Origin: Cyanobacterium aponinum PCC 10605
Lineage (GTDB): Bacteria > Cyanobacteriota > Cyanobacteriia > Cyanobacteriales > Cyanobacteriaceae
Length of the DNA: 64,000 nt
Direction of reading: 5' to 3'
NCBI RefSeq assembly: GCF_000317675.1
Contig: NC_019776.1
Coordinates: forward strand, 3,472,001 to 3,536,000
Part shown: piece after piece, positions 28,231 through 38,852 of the stretch
How the letters are laid out: each line of letters starts with the position of its first letter
How positions within the stretch are numbered: the first letter of the stretch is position 1
Notes under the pieces: generated by a model
What the model was told of the DNA's origin: nothing
What the model saw: the letters and a program-made list of their open reading frames with translations, nothing else
Databases searched by the model: none
Position numbers and translations under genes: made by a program

Positions 28231-28863
28231 ATGAAACAAAAGAAGATCAATTTTTTAGAATCTAGTTTAAATTATTCTTTGTTAAAGTCTGATTCTGATT
28301 CTTTAATTGTGGGAGTTGATGAAGTGGGGAGGGGGTGTTTATTTGGGGGAGTAGTAGCGGCGGCGGTGGCAATGCCTTTGAAGAAAATACATTTATTGAG
28401 GGATATTGGGGTAAATGATAGCAAAAAGTTAACACCTAGAAAGAGAGAGAGTTTGATAAATCCGATAAAGGCGGTGGTTGACTGTTACTCTATTGTGGAA
28501 GTAGATAATATTACTATTGATCAAATTAACATTTTTCAGGCTTCTCTATTGGCTATGACGAGAGCTATTCTTAATTTGTCTATTTCTCCTTATCTTTGTT
28601 TAGTTGATGGTAAGTTTACTTTACCTAATTTATCTTTTCCTCAAATATCTTTGATTAAGGGAGATATGCGATCGCCTCTTATTGCTTCTGCTAGTATTTT
28701 AGCGAAGGTATGGCGAGATGAAAAGATGCTCGAATATGATCAACGATACACCAACTATGACTTAAAAAATAATAAAGGTTATGGTACAAAAAAACATCTA
28801 GATGCGATCGCACTTTATGGTTTAACTCCTTTACATCGGAAATCTTTTAATTGTGGTCAGTGA
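28231..28863 (+). CDS. rnhB: Ribonuclease HII
   Basis: About 210 residues of the enzyme that nicks RNA in RNA:DNA hybrids and removes misincorporated ribonucleotides. The catalytic motif VGVDEVGRGCLFGG (first Asp/Glu pair) is intact, DGKFTLP supplies the next Asp, and AKVWRDE the later acidic residue. ATG 28231 is preferred to an upstream TTG at 28204. It is monocistronic; the next gene starts 80 bp later on the same strand. Confidence 0.93.
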   Translation: MKQKKINFLESSLNYSLLKSDSDSLIVGVDEVGRGCLFGGVVAAAVAMPLKKIHLLRDIGVNDSKKLTPRKRESLINPIKAVVDCYSIVEVDNITIDQINIFQASLLAMTRAILNLSISPYLCLVDGKFTLPNLSFPQISLIKGDMRSPLIASASILAKVWRDEKMLEYDQRYTNYDLKNNKGYGTKKHLDAIALYGLTPLHRKSFNCGQ

Positions 28864-28943
28864 GCGAATCAAAGATAAAAAACTGTGAGACAATTAATTA
28901 TACTGATTAAACGACACAAAATTAAGTAAATAAAGAGACAAAA

Positions 28944-29465
28944 ATGACTTCTACTCTACTCTTAACTATACTGTTGATGATAGGTTTATTCTTTTTCATT
29001 AGAGGCAGTATCAAAGACCGTACAGAAATTGTAACCTTAGCTTGTCAAGACAACGAGGATAATATTCTTAGTTATTTACGCAATTATTTTCTGCAAAGAT
29101 CTTATCAGGTAAAAGCCATTGATCCAGATAAAAATAAAGTAACCCTAGAAGGTTTTGTTTCTCCTAGTATCTTTCTAGCTAGTTTTCTTAGCTTTTTAGC
29201 TGGTTGTGGCTTATTCTGTTTTGCCTTAGTATTATCAATGTTATTTAAGACAGAATACATCTACTTCGTCGGTTTAGTAATTTTTGCACCCCTTGCCGGT
29301 TGGTTTTATTGGCGTGGTGCTAGTCGAGTAGAAGAAGTAGCTTTTCGTTTGGATGCCAAACCAGAAAATTCCAAGGATACAATCATCACCATTCAGGCTC
29401 ACCGAGATGAATTAATTGAGTTACAAAGCTCTTTCCCTTTTTCCTATACTGTGCAGGATGATTAA
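28944..29465 (+). CDS. CCB2/CCB4-like cofactor-assembly (cytochrome b6 haem cn) protein
   Basis: 173 residues with an N-terminal hydrophobic segment (LLLTILLMIGLFFFIRGSIKDR), two more membrane spans around residues 75-125 (SFLAGCGLFCFALVLSM and VGLVIFAPLAGWFYW), and a soluble end. The beginning IGLFFFIRxSxKDRTE is one I associate with the cyanobacterial CCB2/CCB4 family needed to attach haem cn to cytochrome b6; the assignment is moderate. It is followed after 3 bp by the next gene, so the two form an operon. Confidence 0.6.
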   Translation: MTSTLLLTILLMIGLFFFIRGSIKDRTEIVTLACQDNEDNILSYLRNYFLQRSYQVKAIDPDKNKVTLEGFVSPSIFLASFLSFLAGCGLFCFALVLSMLFKTEYIYFVGLVIFAPLAGWFYWRGASRVEEVAFRLDAKPENSKDTIITIQAHRDELIELQSSFPFSYTVQDD

Positions 29466-29468
29466 TCA

Positions 29469-30221
29469 ATGATGAAAACAATCTTAAAACAATTATCACT
29501 TAAACAATTTGCCCTAGGTATGTTGACGAAGTGGCACTGCGCGATCCCGAAGGGAACTACTACGCAGTATGCACTAATTACTGTGTTACAGATCACCTCA
29601 TTTCTTTTACAAACTCCCATAGCAAAAGCAGATAGCCCTTTAACCTCAACGGATTTAGCCAGTGCCTATCAAGATTTAATGGTAATTGACACTATTCAAG
29701 AGAAACAACCCTTACAAGGAGAAGCCCTCAGATTCCTACTCAGCAACGCCCCCTTAGATGAAAAAGCCGCCGTTATCAATAAACTAGGGTGGAATATTGA
29801 CGGACAAAATAATGGTTATATTTTTCTTCAAGCCCTAGCCAAAAAGAAAGGAGTAGCTGTTAATAATCTCGTTTTAACTGACTTAACACCGAAAGATAAA
29901 TTCGTTTTAGGCTACTTATTAGCTATGGATGACTATTTTAATCTTTCCCCCCTAGATACCAACAGTAACAATAATCTTTTTTCGGCAACTCCCCTTGATT
30001 TACTGTCTCAAGCTGCTTTTGCTATGCCTGAAGACTTTACCGTGCATTTCATTAAATCTTTAGTAGAAGCACAACTTTACTTTGACGTGTCATGGTGTGC
30101 CATTTATCTTACCCCCCAATCTGTATTAAGAATTTTTCCCACAGAAACAAGAAATTTACGTCCTTCTGCTGTATCTAAAACTATGGAATATATTAATCTT
30201 TATCAGGATAATTGTTACTAA
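29469..30221 (+). CDS. Exported hypothetical protein with an in-frame palindromic repeat insertion
   Basis: About 250 residues. A signal-like N-terminus (ITVLQITSFLLQTPIAKAD) precedes a helical domain without recognised motifs (QGEALRFLLSNAPLDEKAAV, KDKFVLGYLLAMDDYF, AVSKTMEYINLY). At 29533-29572, residues about 22-35 (WHCAIPKGTTTQYA) are encoded by a small dispersed palindromic repeat of a type also found at 63113. The insert sits just before the hydrophobic stretch, so the native start may be downstream or the insertion tolerated. The gene is coupled to the CCB-like gene; the function is unknown. Confidence 0.6.
   Translation: MMKTILKQLSLKQFALGMLTKWHCAIPKGTTTQYALITVLQITSFLLQTPIAKADSPLTSTDLASAYQDLMVIDTIQEKQPLQGEALRFLLSNAPLDEKAAVINKLGWNIDGQNNGYIFLQALAKKKGVAVNNLVLTDLTPKDKFVLGYLLAMDDYFNLSPLDTNSNNNLFSATPLDLLSQAAFAMPEDFTVHFIKSLVEAQLYFDVSWCAIYLTPQSVLRIFPTETRNLRPSAVSKTMEYINLYQDNCY
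29533..29572. repeat. Small dispersed palindromic repeat (family D), copy 1
   Basis: Contains GCGATCCCGAAGGGA then ACTACGCAGTATGC. It resembles the copy at 63113-63150 at most positions, forms two short hairpins, and is located within a coding frame without disrupting it. Confidence 0.65.
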
Positions 30222-30429
30222 TTGACGCTACTTTAGGGCAGGTGTGTTGATAACTAAGACAAGGCAATAGGCAATAGGCAATAGTGAATAGTGAATAGTG
30301 AATAGTTGATAATTACTCATTACTCCCCTAAATTTGTCACCTGTAACCTGCAACCTGCAACCTGAGACCTTTTTCCGAACTCCCAACCTCTTATCCGATA
30401 TTCTTAAACTGAACTGAAGTTAATTTAGA
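30222..30429. repeat. Repeat-rich tail of kir: heptads and decayed repeat A
   Basis: Between convergent genes. It carries CAATAGG and GTGAATA heptads (30262-30310), ACCTGNA heptads (30340-30370), and an inverted family-A left end (CTTAAACTGAACTGAAGTT) that ends about 8 bp from the kir stop. Confidence 0.5.
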
Positions 30430-31305
30430 TTACACAGGCAGTATATCATGAAATTTTGCATCGTCAATGTAGCGGTTTCCGTCAGGAGTAATTCTGACAA
30501 CATCAACAAAATGATGATCCCAAATAATATCTTGATTAAAATAAATATGACGACCATGAATTGTTTGAGATAATGTACCATCAAATCCCATTAAAGTAAT
30601 AAAAATTTGATAATCCTCTCGCAAAAATTCCTCTTGATTAATAGAAAAAAGAGGACTATTAGAATTGATTGGGTGCATAATCATCCACGTCAATGCCAAA
30701 AAGGGAGTTTGCGATCGCACTAAAGATAAATCAACTAAGTGTCGCATGGTGTAACCTTCTGTTGTTGTAGTGTCCGGCATTAATAAACTTACTCTCACTT
30801 GTGCTTCAACAATCCAATTGTTTCTTAAATTCGCTACTCGAAACATTAATGTAGGAACACCATTGTAAGGACATATTACCGCAACTTTACTGAATAAAAC
30901 TCTTGCGGTAGGGCGAGAAAAACGCACAAACATTAAACTGGTAATCATTGCTAATCCCAGTAAACCAATAAAAACCTCGATCGCAACTAGAGTGTGCGCA
31001 GGTAAACTCTCTGGATACATCGCACCATAGCCAATGGTTGCCATAGTTTGCACACTAAAAGAAAAAGCATCAAGAAAAGAATTAGGACGAACATTATTAA
31101 TACCCTCACTAACACTCATGTAGGCTATGGCAAAAATGCCATTTAAGATTAGATATGCAAAGATGATTAATGAAAAAAAACTAGCCCAACTGATAGTTAA
31201 TAAAAAATGATAAATATCTCCCCAATCAAACCAAGCCTTTCCTAATTCAATAAAGTTATTTCCCTTCTTTTTTACCACCGATAAAGATTTTTTTCTTTTT
31301 CCCAT
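30430..31305 (-). CDS. Inward-rectifier type K+ channel (KirBac)
   Basis: 291 residues with the KirBac layout: first membrane helix (about 37-63), pore loop with the K+ filter TIGYG at residues 90-94 (TMATIGYGAMYPES), second helix (about 107-128), then a C-terminal immunoglobulin-like cytoplasmic domain (SKVAVICPYNGVPTLMFRVANLRNNWIVEAQVRVSLLMP and TWMIMHPINSNSPL). It forms a tetrameric K+ channel. Monocistronic; it lies 54 bp upstream of the mlaE-like stop on the same strand, so it may be read through from that operon. Confidence 0.92.
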   Translation of the reverse strand: MGKRKKSLSVVKKKGNNFIELGKAWFDWGDIYHFLLTISWASFFSLIIFAYLILNGIFAIAYMSVSEGINNVRPNSFLDAFSFSVQTMATIGYGAMYPESLPAHTLVAIEVFIGLLGLAMITSLMFVRFSRPTARVLFSKVAVICPYNGVPTLMFRVANLRNNWIVEAQVRVSLLMPDTTTTEGYTMRHLVDLSLVRSQTPFLALTWMIMHPINSNSPLFSINQEEFLREDYQIFITLMGFDGTLSQTIHGRHIYFNQDIIWDHHFVDVVRITPDGNRYIDDAKFHDILPV

Positions 31306-31359
31306 TTTTTTACTGTTGCCAGATGCAAAGTTGCCTGTTGTCTGACTTCTCCAAGAAGT

Positions 31360-32124
31360 CTAATCAATAACCGCACTACCAGTTCCTTGAAACATTAACC
31401 ATGACAGAATAAAATTAGTAATAAAAATCGTGATTAAAGAAATTACTACCGCCGCAGTAGTTGACTGTCCAACGCCTTTTGCCCCTCCAGTGGTAGTCAA
31501 TCCCCAATTACAGCCGATAACTGCAATAATAATGCCAAAAACTAAGGATTTAAGCATGGAAGCGATTAAGTCCCAGGGTTTTAAAAAATTACGTATGGAG
31601 TCCAAAAAAACTGTGTTGGAAATATCATAAAGAGAATCAGCTATGACTAAGCCCCCCATCATACCCATAAATAGAGAGACAATGGTTAAAATCGGCAACA
31701 TTAAGCAACAAGCCATTACCCTTGGCGTTACCAAGTAATCAACAGGATCGGTTTTAAGGATTTGCAGAGCGTCTATTTGTTCTGTTACTTTCATCGTGCC
31801 AATTTCTGCGGCAAAAGCACTTCCTACTCTCCCCGCCAAAACAACGGCAGTCAAAACAGGGGCTAATTCTCTTGTAAGTGCGATCGCAAGAACCCCCCCA
31901 ACGGCGCTAGTTGCTCCAAAATAAATAAACTCCCTTGCCACTTGAATAGTAAAAACCATACCCACAAAGACCGCCGTAATTAAAGCAATACTCAAAGAGG
32001 CAGGACCTACAAATGCCATTTGTTCCATCGTATTGTTACGGTAAATTTTTCCCTGCAAAATATGGACAATAATTTGCCCCATCAAAAATAAACCCGATAA
32101 CAAACGGTCTAATAGTTTATTCAT
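31360..32124 (-). CDS. mlaE: MlaE-type ABC transporter permease
   Basis: 254 residues with five to six hydrophobic segments and the YrbE/MlaE family patterns RNNTMEQMAFVGPASLSIAL, LTRELAPVLTAVVLAGRVGSAFAAEIGTMKVTEQIDAL and GLTTTGGAKGVGQSTTAAVV. It is the permease of a lipid transporter between outer and inner membranes; ATPase and MCE subunits are not adjacent. It lies downstream of the pil chemotaxis genes, the same order as I recall for slr1045 after slr1044 in Synechocystis. Confidence 0.93.
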   Translation of the reverse strand: MNKLLDRLLSGLFLMGQIIVHILQGKIYRNNTMEQMAFVGPASLSIALITAVFVGMVFTIQVAREFIYFGATSAVGGVLAIALTRELAPVLTAVVLAGRVGSAFAAEIGTMKVTEQIDALQILKTDPVDYLVTPRVMACCLMLPILTIVSLFMGMMGGLVIADSLYDISNTVFLDSIRNFLKPWDLIASMLKSLVFGIIIAVIGCNWGLTTTGGAKGVGQSTTAAVVISLITIFITNFILSWLMFQGTGSAVID

Positions 32125-32231
32125 ATATAAAGTACACTAATGATAAAACAAGAAGTCAGAAATCTCTTGACCATTGAAATAATTATTTTTTTCAACTTTA
32201 CCCCACTTTTTCCTTTACCTCCAGATCATCT

Positions 32232-34991
32232 CTAATCATCAACCCTAAAACGTTCCACAGAGGAAATTAAATCTTTGGCAATGCCCACCAAATTTTGCAA
32301 AGAACCAGCTACTCTCTGAGATTCTTGAGAAGTTGCCTGAGCTGTCAATTCAACCGCCTGCATTACTTTTGCTACTCCTCGGGAATTTTCTCTCTGCTCA
32401 TCAGTATCTGCTGTAATCGATCGCACCAAGGCATCAATACGATTGGACACTTGAATAATATCTTCCAATGCCCGTTTTGCCTGTTCAGACCTCTCGGTTA
32501 CATCTCTTACCTGTTGAATACCCTCTTCCATCGCCGTCATAACTGAACCAGTTTCTGTTTGAATTTGTAATACAATTTGTTCAATTTCCTGCAAGGATTT
32601 TGCTGATCTATCTGCTAACTGTCGTACCTCATCAGCAACGATCGCAAATCCTCTCCCCGCCTCTCCTGCCCTTGCGGCCTGAATAGAAGCATTTAAAGCT
32701 AATAGGTTGGTACGAGAAGAAATCTGAGAAATAACAGCCACAATCGTTGAAATTTGTTGGGATGCCTCTGCCAATCTTTTTACCTTACGGGTTGTTTCTG
32801 ATACTGTTTCCCTAATCTGCAAAATACCAGCAACAGTTCTTTCTACCGCATCACCACCCTTTAAAGCCGTAACACTAGAGGAACGGGCCACCTCTTCCGC
32901 TTCTCTGGCGTTTTCTGCCACCCTCTGAATTGAATCTGTCATCATCTGAACAGAATTTAACGTAACGGCCAATTCTTCCGCCATCCGCAACGCATCACTC
33001 GATTGATTACGAGCAAACACCTCACTATCAGTACTTGCTTTGTTAACCTGTACCGCCGCCTGTTGTACCTGTTTAACGATTTTCCGCAAGTTAGTAATAG
33101 TCACGTTGAAAGCATCCGCTACCGCCCCTAATACGTCTGCTGTTACCTCAGCTTGTACCGTTAAATCACCCCTAGAAGCTCCTTCCACATCATCAAGAAG
33201 ACGAATAACCTGTCTTTGTAAATCCTCCCTTGCTCTCTCCGTCTCTTCAGCCCTCTTTCTCGCCTCTGTGGTAGTGGTATAAATCATTTTTGTCATCTGA
33301 TTAAAACCAGCAGCTAAAGTACCAAATTCATCTTGAGAATAAACCGTTGCTTTTATCTCATAATCACCCTGATAAATGGATTCAAAGTGATTTTGCAAGT
33401 CATTGGTATAGCGTTTAATGTGATTAGTCATCAAATAACCCATTGCAATGGTAGAAGCTCCACCACTAATACCAGCGATTAAACTTAACAACAATGTCCG
33501 AGAAAAAGGCAATGGTATTTCTTGAGTTTCCCTTGTTTCTTGAGTTTGTTCGGTCGTTTCTGCTCCAGATTCAGTAGTCGTCACACTTGTATTTTCTATA
33601 TTCTTAACTCCCCCTTGAAACAAACTTACCATTAACACAATCACAAAAGTAACAACTCCTGTAACACCACCATGTACTAATTGTTTAGTGAATAGGGAAA
33701 AATTATAATATTTGGCAAGTTTTCCTTGGGGAACTTCTACTTCTGGATTAATAGCAATAGACGAGGATATGCCAGAAATATCTCCTAAAGAAGAAGAAAC
33801 ACTTATATCTTCTTCCAAATCTAAATTAATTTTGTCTGTATCAAAGGAAAAACTACCTGTAATTTCATTATCAAAATCGCTATCAAAAACATTCTCATCT
33901 GTTTCTATAACATTGGGAAATATCTGCTCTGGTTTATTATCCTTTGTAAAAATGCTCGAAACTGGCAACTCATCAGCATCAATGTCGGGAATATCATCTA
34001 ACTCATCGGGGGCAAAAAATAAATCTTCTTCTCCTTCGGGTACGAGAGGCATATTATCATCCTCTAAATTTAATCCCGTATTAGTTGAAGTTTTACCAGC
34101 AGTTAAAGGTTCTAACTGAGAACTGTAATCTCCCAAGTCATCATCTAAATCATTAAGGAAACCAGTCTCCCCCGTCAACATTTGTTCTAAATCGCTCAAT
34201 TCAGGTTCATCTTCACTAGACACAACAAAAGTGGGAGCTCCTGTATCTTGCATTTCATCTTGATTTAGATCTTCATCATTAGAATCACTTTCAAACTGTT
34301 CATAATCTATATCAGCATTATCAAAATCAAAGCTCAACAAATCATTAGATGCACTATCTAAATTTATATCATCGTCAAAATTGTTTTCGTCCAAAGAGGG
34401 GTCAATAAAATTGGCGGCAGTGTCATCTTCATCCTGTTCATCATCATCCCCTGATTTTTTTTGCTCTGTGCGTTTTTCACTTTTACTCAATGTGGGGGGA
34501 GGATTATTGGAATTTTTAGAGAAACTTTGATCAAAGGGAGAATTTTGCTGTAGGGTGGGATCTTCTATTTCTTCTTCTTCTAAATCATCTATATCCCAAT
34601 CAATACTGTCAAATTGGATACTGCTTGTCCAATTATCATCATCATCGTCACCGATTTCTTCCACTTCATCGTCAAAATCTGGCTCTTCTACCTCTGGAGG
34701 ATACAGAGATTGATCTTCGCTATCTTCTTCTATTTCTGCCAGTCCTTGTTTAGCCAATGTCACTAAATCTTGATGATCTGTTAAATCCAAGACTTTTTGA
34801 TAATTAACTTGAGCTAAATCATATTCTTGTTGTCGTAGATGAATATGACCTTTTAGTAAGAATGCACTAGGATCATCTGGATAGTCATCCATAATACCAT
34901 CAGTAATGAAGGACGCTTCTGCTAAATCTCCTTCTAAATAAGCGGTACGAGCTTGTTTAAATCTTTCTTGATAATCGGTTTCTGATACCAT
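32232..34991 (-). CDS. pilJ: PilJ-type methyl-accepting chemotaxis protein
   Basis: 919 residues. Residues 1-65 form a short TPR-like unit. Residues about 75-410 are a long Asp/Glu/Ser-rich, apparently disordered region. Two transmembrane helices (about 440-460 and 505-525) are separated by only about 40 residues, so there is no periplasmic sensory domain. A HAMP domain, tandem HAMP-like helices and a classical signalling hairpin follow ([35 protein letters not shown]). It is predicted to control type IV pilus motility and phototaxis through CheW and a CheA not seen here. Confidence 0.9.
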   Translation of the reverse strand: MVSETDYQERFKQARTAYLEGDLAEASFITDGIMDDYPDDPSAFLLKGHIHLRQQEYDLAQVNYQKVLDLTDHQDLVTLAKQGLAEIEEDSEDQSLYPPEVEEPDFDDEVEEIGDDDDDNWTSSIQFDSIDWDIDDLEEEEIEDPTLQQNSPFDQSFSKNSNNPPPTLSKSEKRTEQKKSGDDDEQDEDDTAANFIDPSLDENNFDDDINLDSASNDLLSFDFDNADIDYEQFESDSNDEDLNQDEMQDTGAPTFVVSSEDEPELSDLEQMLTGETGFLNDLDDDLGDYSSQLEPLTAGKTSTNTGLNLEDDNMPLVPEGEEDLFFAPDELDDIPDIDADELPVSSIFTKDNKPEQIFPNVIETDENVFDSDFDNEITGSFSFDTDKINLDLEEDISVSSSLGDISGISSSIAINPEVEVPQGKLAKYYNFSLFTKQLVHGGVTGVVTFVIVLMVSLFQGGVKNIENTSVTTTESGAETTEQTQETRETQEIPLPFSRTLLLSLIAGISGGASTIAMGYLMTNHIKRYTNDLQNHFESIYQGDYEIKATVYSQDEFGTLAAGFNQMTKMIYTTTTEARKRAEETERAREDLQRQVIRLLDDVEGASRGDLTVQAEVTADVLGAVADAFNVTITNLRKIVKQVQQAAVQVNKASTDSEVFARNQSSDALRMAEELAVTLNSVQMMTDSIQRVAENAREAEEVARSSSVTALKGGDAVERTVAGILQIRETVSETTRKVKRLAEASQQISTIVAVISQISSRTNLLALNASIQAARAGEAGRGFAIVADEVRQLADRSAKSLQEIEQIVLQIQTETGSVMTAMEEGIQQVRDVTERSEQAKRALEDIIQVSNRIDALVRSITADTDEQRENSRGVAKVMQAVELTAQATSQESQRVAGSLQNLVGIAKDLISSVERFRVDD

Positions 34992-35056
34992 TTTGCCCTC
35001 TTTTTCTTCTGCTATTTCCTTGATTTGATGTTAAATGTTAAATCGATTATTCATTT

Positions 35057-35593
35057 TCATGCTACCCAACGGGCGGAACGTAAAATAGCAATTTGATCAA
35101 GTAACCTGATTCGTTTATTCTTATCATCAATCCATTCCCCTTGTATGTAGGGAGCAATATGATCTGGTAAATTTTGTGGTAGTTGCAACGTATCTACATC
35201 AATCCATTCCATTGCCCCCAATTTATCAACAGCTAATCCCAAAATAGTTTCTTGTTCTTCTACTGCAATTACAGGAATTTCTGCTCTGTCAGTATTCAAG
35301 ATATTAGGATACCCCAAAAATTGACCTAAATCTGCAACCCAAATTATTTCACCTCGAAGATTAATTGTTCCTAGGAGTAAAGGAGAAGCATTAGGCACAG
35401 AGGTGATACGTTCTGATTCTTGTTGCATTACTTCCCTAATTCCTACGGCGGAAAGGGCAAATTCGTCTCCAGAGGGCAGTACAAAGCGAAGATGTAGTTC
35501 ACCCTCTGGGGCTTCTACCTGTTCCACTGTTTGTTCCGCCCCCAGAGGAACATTGTTATTCACTACTTCTGGATAGTATTGATTCTCTGCCAT
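35057..35593 (-). CDS. CheW-like scaffold protein
   Basis: 178 residues with one CheW domain after a 30-residue disordered lead: LRFVLPSGDEFALSAVGIREVMQ, LLLGTINLRGEIIWVADLGQFLG, then VDKLGAMEWI. It links the chemoreceptor encoded 65 bp downstream (same strand) to a CheA-type kinase. Its order between the CheY-like and PilJ-like genes matches the pilI position in cyanobacterial pil loci. Confidence 0.9.
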   Translation of the reverse strand: MAENQYYPEVVNNNVPLGAEQTVEQVEAPEGELHLRFVLPSGDEFALSAVGIREVMQQESERITSVPNASPLLLGTINLRGEIIWVADLGQFLGYPNILNTDRAEIPVIAVEEQETILGLAVDKLGAMEWIDVDTLQLPQNLPDHIAPYIQGEWIDDKNKRIRLLDQIAILRSARWVA

Positions 35594-35840
35594 TTTTTTT
35601 GATGCTACTTTTGATTTTTAATAATCCCATTATCATCAAATAATAGAATATGAGCATTAGTTTTACGATAGTCATTATATAACTATTAAAACTAAGAAAA
35701 TTTTTAGAAAAACAAACAATTATTAATTCTTATTTTTGGGCAAATATCAACGCTAAATTTTTTTTGAATTAGGCTGTAATTTTGCTTGTGAGTAAAGAGA
35801 GCAATTGATTATACCTCGTCTTATAATCCCCATTCTAACT

Positions 35841-36206
35841 TTATCTTTTTAAAAATTGTTTAATAGTAGCAATTAATTCTTTTTCTCTGAAAGGTTTGGC
35901 TATGTAGGCATCCGCCCCTTGTTTGATACCCCAATAGCGATCGAAGTCTTCTCCTTTTGATGAACAAATTATGACAGGTAAATCTTTGGTTTGGGGATCA
36001 GATTTTATTTTACGACATACTTCGTAACCATTCATTTTAGGCATGATAATATCCAATATAACCAAATCAGGGCGAAGATTAGGTAATACTTCTAAGGCTT
36101 GAATTCCATCAGTAGCTACCTCTACGTTAAAACCTTGTTTGGTTAATAGTTCAGAAATCATTTTTCTTGTCGGAATACTATCTTCGACAAGTAACACTGT
36201 ACTCAT
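35841..36206 (-). CDS. CheY-like response regulator (PilH/PilG type)
   Basis: 121 residues, receiver domain only. All key residues are present: acidic pair VEDS (Asp9), phospho-acceptor Asp52 in LVILDIIMPKMNG, Ser in ICSSK, and Lys in AKPF. There is no output domain. It is the first gene of the pil chemotaxis cluster on this strand (247 bp before cheW) and would act on pilus motors. Confidence 0.93.
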   Translation of the reverse strand: MSTVLLVEDSIPTRKMISELLTKQGFNVEVATDGIQALEVLPNLRPDLVILDIIMPKMNGYEVCRKIKSDPQTKDLPVIICSSKGEDFDRYWGIKQGADAYIAKPFREKELIATIKQFLKR

Positions 36207-36242
36207 AAGAATAAAAAATCTATTTAGTAAAAGGGTACTCGT

Positions 36243-36308
36243 TCAAAGGGCAAGGGGCAAGGGGCAAGGGGTAAGGGGCAAGGGGCAAGGGGCAAGGGGC
36301 AAGGGGTA
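36243..36308. repeat. Heptanucleotide tandem array (GGGGCAA)
   Basis: About nine consecutive 7-bp units of GGGGCAA with occasional GGGGTAA, in the leader of the CheY-like gene. It resembles the short tandemly repeated repetitive (STRR) heptanucleotides described in cyanobacteria. Confidence 0.85.
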
Positions 36309-36438
36309 AACTCCCCTTTATCCCCCCTCTTGAGGGGGGAGGGCGAAAGTGTTTAATTAACTTCTCCCATCCTCTTTTACTTTTATTAATTACTTGTTTC
36401 TTCCCAATCCCCTAAACCCCTAATCCCTCAGAATTAAT

Positions 36439-37452
36439 TTATCTAAATAGACTGGTAATTGCCCTACCAGTGTTTTCCATATTGAGAGCATCCATAGCGG
36501 CGGTAGGTTCATAGCCGCAGTGTACCATACAATCAGCACATTTAGGATTACCACTTTTATGTCCGTAATTTTCCCAGTTAGTGTTATCTAATAATTCTTG
36601 GAAGGTTTGATAGTAGCCTTCATTCATTAAATAACATGGTTTTTGCCAACCTAACACGCTATAACTAGGACTTCCCCAAGGAGTACAATCATAGTCTTTT
36701 TCTCCCATTAGAAAATCGAGAAAGAGGGGGTTATGGTTGAAGTTCCAACGTTTTTTCCCGTTTTTCCAAGGACTGAGAATTTGTCTAAATAGAGCTTTAG
36801 TTTGTTCTCTTTTTAAAAAGTGTTCTTGATCTGGAGCCCATTCATAACTGTAACCAGGAGAAATCATCAAGCCATCGGTGTTAAGACTTTCGAGAAAATC
36901 GAAAAACTCCTGCATTTGTTGGGGATCAGTACCTTCAAACACGGTTGTATTAGTTGAAACTCTAAAACCTTGAGCTTTGGCTGTCTTAATGGCTTTGACT
37001 GCGGTGTCAAAAACTCCTTCTCTATTAACACATTTATCATGGGTCTCTTTTAAGCCGTCAAGATGGACGCTAAAAGTTAAGTAGGGAGAGGGTTCAAATA
37101 AAGAAAGTTTTTCCTCTAGTAAAATACCATTAGTACAAAGATAAACAAACTTACGACGTTCAACTAAACCTTGGACAATTTCGGCTATTTGGGGATGTAA
37201 TAGAGGTTCTCCTCCCGGAATGGAGACAATGGGGGCGCCACATTCTTCGACTGCTCGAAAACAATCTTCTGGGTTTAAGTATTGCTTTAATATTTCTAGG
37301 GGGTGTTGAATTTTTCCACAACCGGGACAGGCTAAATTACACCTAAATAAGGGTTCTAACATTAAGACAAGAGGAAAGCGTTTTTTCCCCTGTAGTTTTT
37401 GTCTCAGTATATATGTTCCGACGGCGATCGCCTGTTGTAATTGTACTGCCAT
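36439..37452 (-). CDS. hpnH: Adenosyl-hopene transferase, radical SAM
   Basis: A 337-residue radical SAM enzyme that joins an adenosyl group to diploptene in hopanoid synthesis. The cluster motif is CNLACPGC (Cys38, Cys42, Cys45), preceded by [11 protein letters not shown] and followed by [10 protein letters not shown]. The C-terminal Cys-rich part ([17 protein letters not shown]) is typical for HpnH. Other hopanoid genes are not nearby. The murA gene lies upstream on the same strand, 83 bp away. Confidence 0.92.
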   Translation of the reverse strand: MAVQLQQAIAVGTYILRQKLQGKKRFPLVLMLEPLFRCNLACPGCGKIQHPLEILKQYLNPEDCFRAVEECGAPIVSIPGGEPLLHPQIAEIVQGLVERRKFVYLCTNGILLEEKLSLFEPSPYLTFSVHLDGLKETHDKCVNREGVFDTAVKAIKTAKAQGFRVSTNTTVFEGTDPQQMQEFFDFLESLNTDGLMISPGYSYEWAPDQEHFLKREQTKALFRQILSPWKNGKKRWNFNHNPLFLDFLMGEKDYDCTPWGSPSYSVLGWQKPCYLMNEGYYQTFQELLDNTNWENYGHKSGNPKCADCMVHCGYEPTAAMDALNMENTGRAITSLFR

Positions 37453-37535
37453 ATTTTATCCTCACACAATATAAAAGTTATTATTCAGAGAGTTCGGGGA
37501 GGGGATTGGGTAACAGATGATTTAATTGATCATCA

Positions 37536-38852
37536 TTAACGGGTATAGGAGATTCTGCGAATAGAAGCACCCAAGTTTTGGAATTTCTGCTCTAAATTCT
37601 CATAGCCTCGATCGAGGTGTTGTAAGCCTTGGACGATGGTTTTACCATCGGCGGCTAAACCTGCTAAGACAAGGGCGGCGGACGCTCTGAGGTCTGTTGC
37701 CATTACCGGCGCACCTGAAAGACGAGACACTCCACTAACTAGAGCCGAATTACCTTTTACTTTTATATTAGCCCCCATTCTCTGTAATTCTGCAACATGA
37801 CGAAGACGATTTTCAAAAACTGTTTCTGTTACAAGACTATTACCTTCACTAATGGTGAGTAATGCCATAAATTGTGCCTGCATATCCGTAGGGAATCCGG
37901 GATGAGGTAAGGTTTCAATATCACTGGCTTTTAACTCCCCGGGAATGGTGCGTAAAACCGTTGCACTTTCTTGTTTAATCTGACAGCCAATTTCTTCTAA
38001 TTTGGAAATGACAGGGATCAAATGTTCAGGATTAACGGAAGTTACTAGGATTTCAGAATGGGTGATTGCTCCTGCTACCAAGAATGTTCCTGCTTCGATG
38101 CGATCGGGTATGATATGATAGTCGGTTGTGTGAAGGCGATCGACCCCTTCAATGACGATAGAATCTGTCCCCGCTCCTCTAATTTTTGCCCCCATACTAT
38201 TACAGAAATTAGCTAAATCAACTATTTCTGGTTCTTTCGCCGCATTTTCAATAATCGTTTCACCTTCGGCTAAGGTTGCCGCCATAATGATGGTTTCAGT
38301 CGCTCCAACGCTGGGATAGTCGAGGAAAATCTTTGTCCCTTTTAAGCGTCCTCCTTTAACAGAGGCATTAACAACTCCATGTTCGATAGTGACATGAGCT
38401 CCCATAGCTTGTAAACCCCTCACATGAAGATCTACAGGACGAGAACCAATGGCACAACCACCGGGTAAGGGTACTTGAGCAACCCCTAAGCGAGTTAAAA
38501 TAGGTCCGATTACGAAAAAACTAGCCCTCAGTTGGGAGACTAAATCATAAGGTGCTTTTACCGCCTTTATATCACGACAGTCGAAATCCCATGTTGTACC
38601 TTTTTTTTCTATTTTGACTCCTAAAGATGACAATACTTGACCCATTGTATTAACATCTACTAGACAGGGCATATTGTTTAAGCGACACTCATCCTCACAA
38701 AGTAATGTTCCAGCCATAATGGCAAGGGCGGAATTTTTTGCACCGCTAATTTTGACTTCTCCTTGCAAAGATTTTCTGCCAGTTATTTCTAAGGCTATTT
38801 GGTCTGTTGTCTTGAGGGATTCATTGGTTAAACTAGAAATGGAAGTATTTAT
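37536..38852 (-). CDS. murA: UDP-N-acetylglucosamine 1-carboxyvinyltransferase (apparent ATA start)
   Basis: The first committed enzyme of peptidoglycan synthesis (enolpyruvyl transfer to UDP-GlcNAc). Core motifs: [37 protein letters not shown] (Cys loop), [33 protein letters not shown]. An ATG-based start does not exist in frame; a TTG at 38768 would remove the conserved ITGRKSLQG beginning. A perfect AAGGAGG lies 8 bases before ATA 38850-38852, giving a 438-residue protein. The ATA may be a true rare start, a point mutation or a sequencing error. Confidence 0.85.
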   Translation of the reverse strand: MNTSISSLTNESLKTTDQIALEITGRKSLQGEVKISGAKNSALAIMAGTLLCEDECRLNNMPCLVDVNTMGQVLSSLGVKIEKKGTTWDFDCRDIKAVKAPYDLVSQLRASFFVIGPILTRLGVAQVPLPGGCAIGSRPVDLHVRGLQAMGAHVTIEHGVVNASVKGGRLKGTKIFLDYPSVGATETIIMAATLAEGETIIENAAKEPEIVDLANFCNSMGAKIRGAGTDSIVIEGVDRLHTTDYHIIPDRIEAGTFLVAGAITHSEILVTSVNPEHLIPVISKLEEIGCQIKQESATVLRTIPGELKASDIETLPHPGFPTDMQAQFMALLTISEGNSLVTETVFENRLRHVAELQRMGANIKVKGNSALVSGVSRLSGAPVMATDLRASAALVLAGLAADGKTIVQGLQHLDRGYENLEQKFQNLGASIRRISYTR

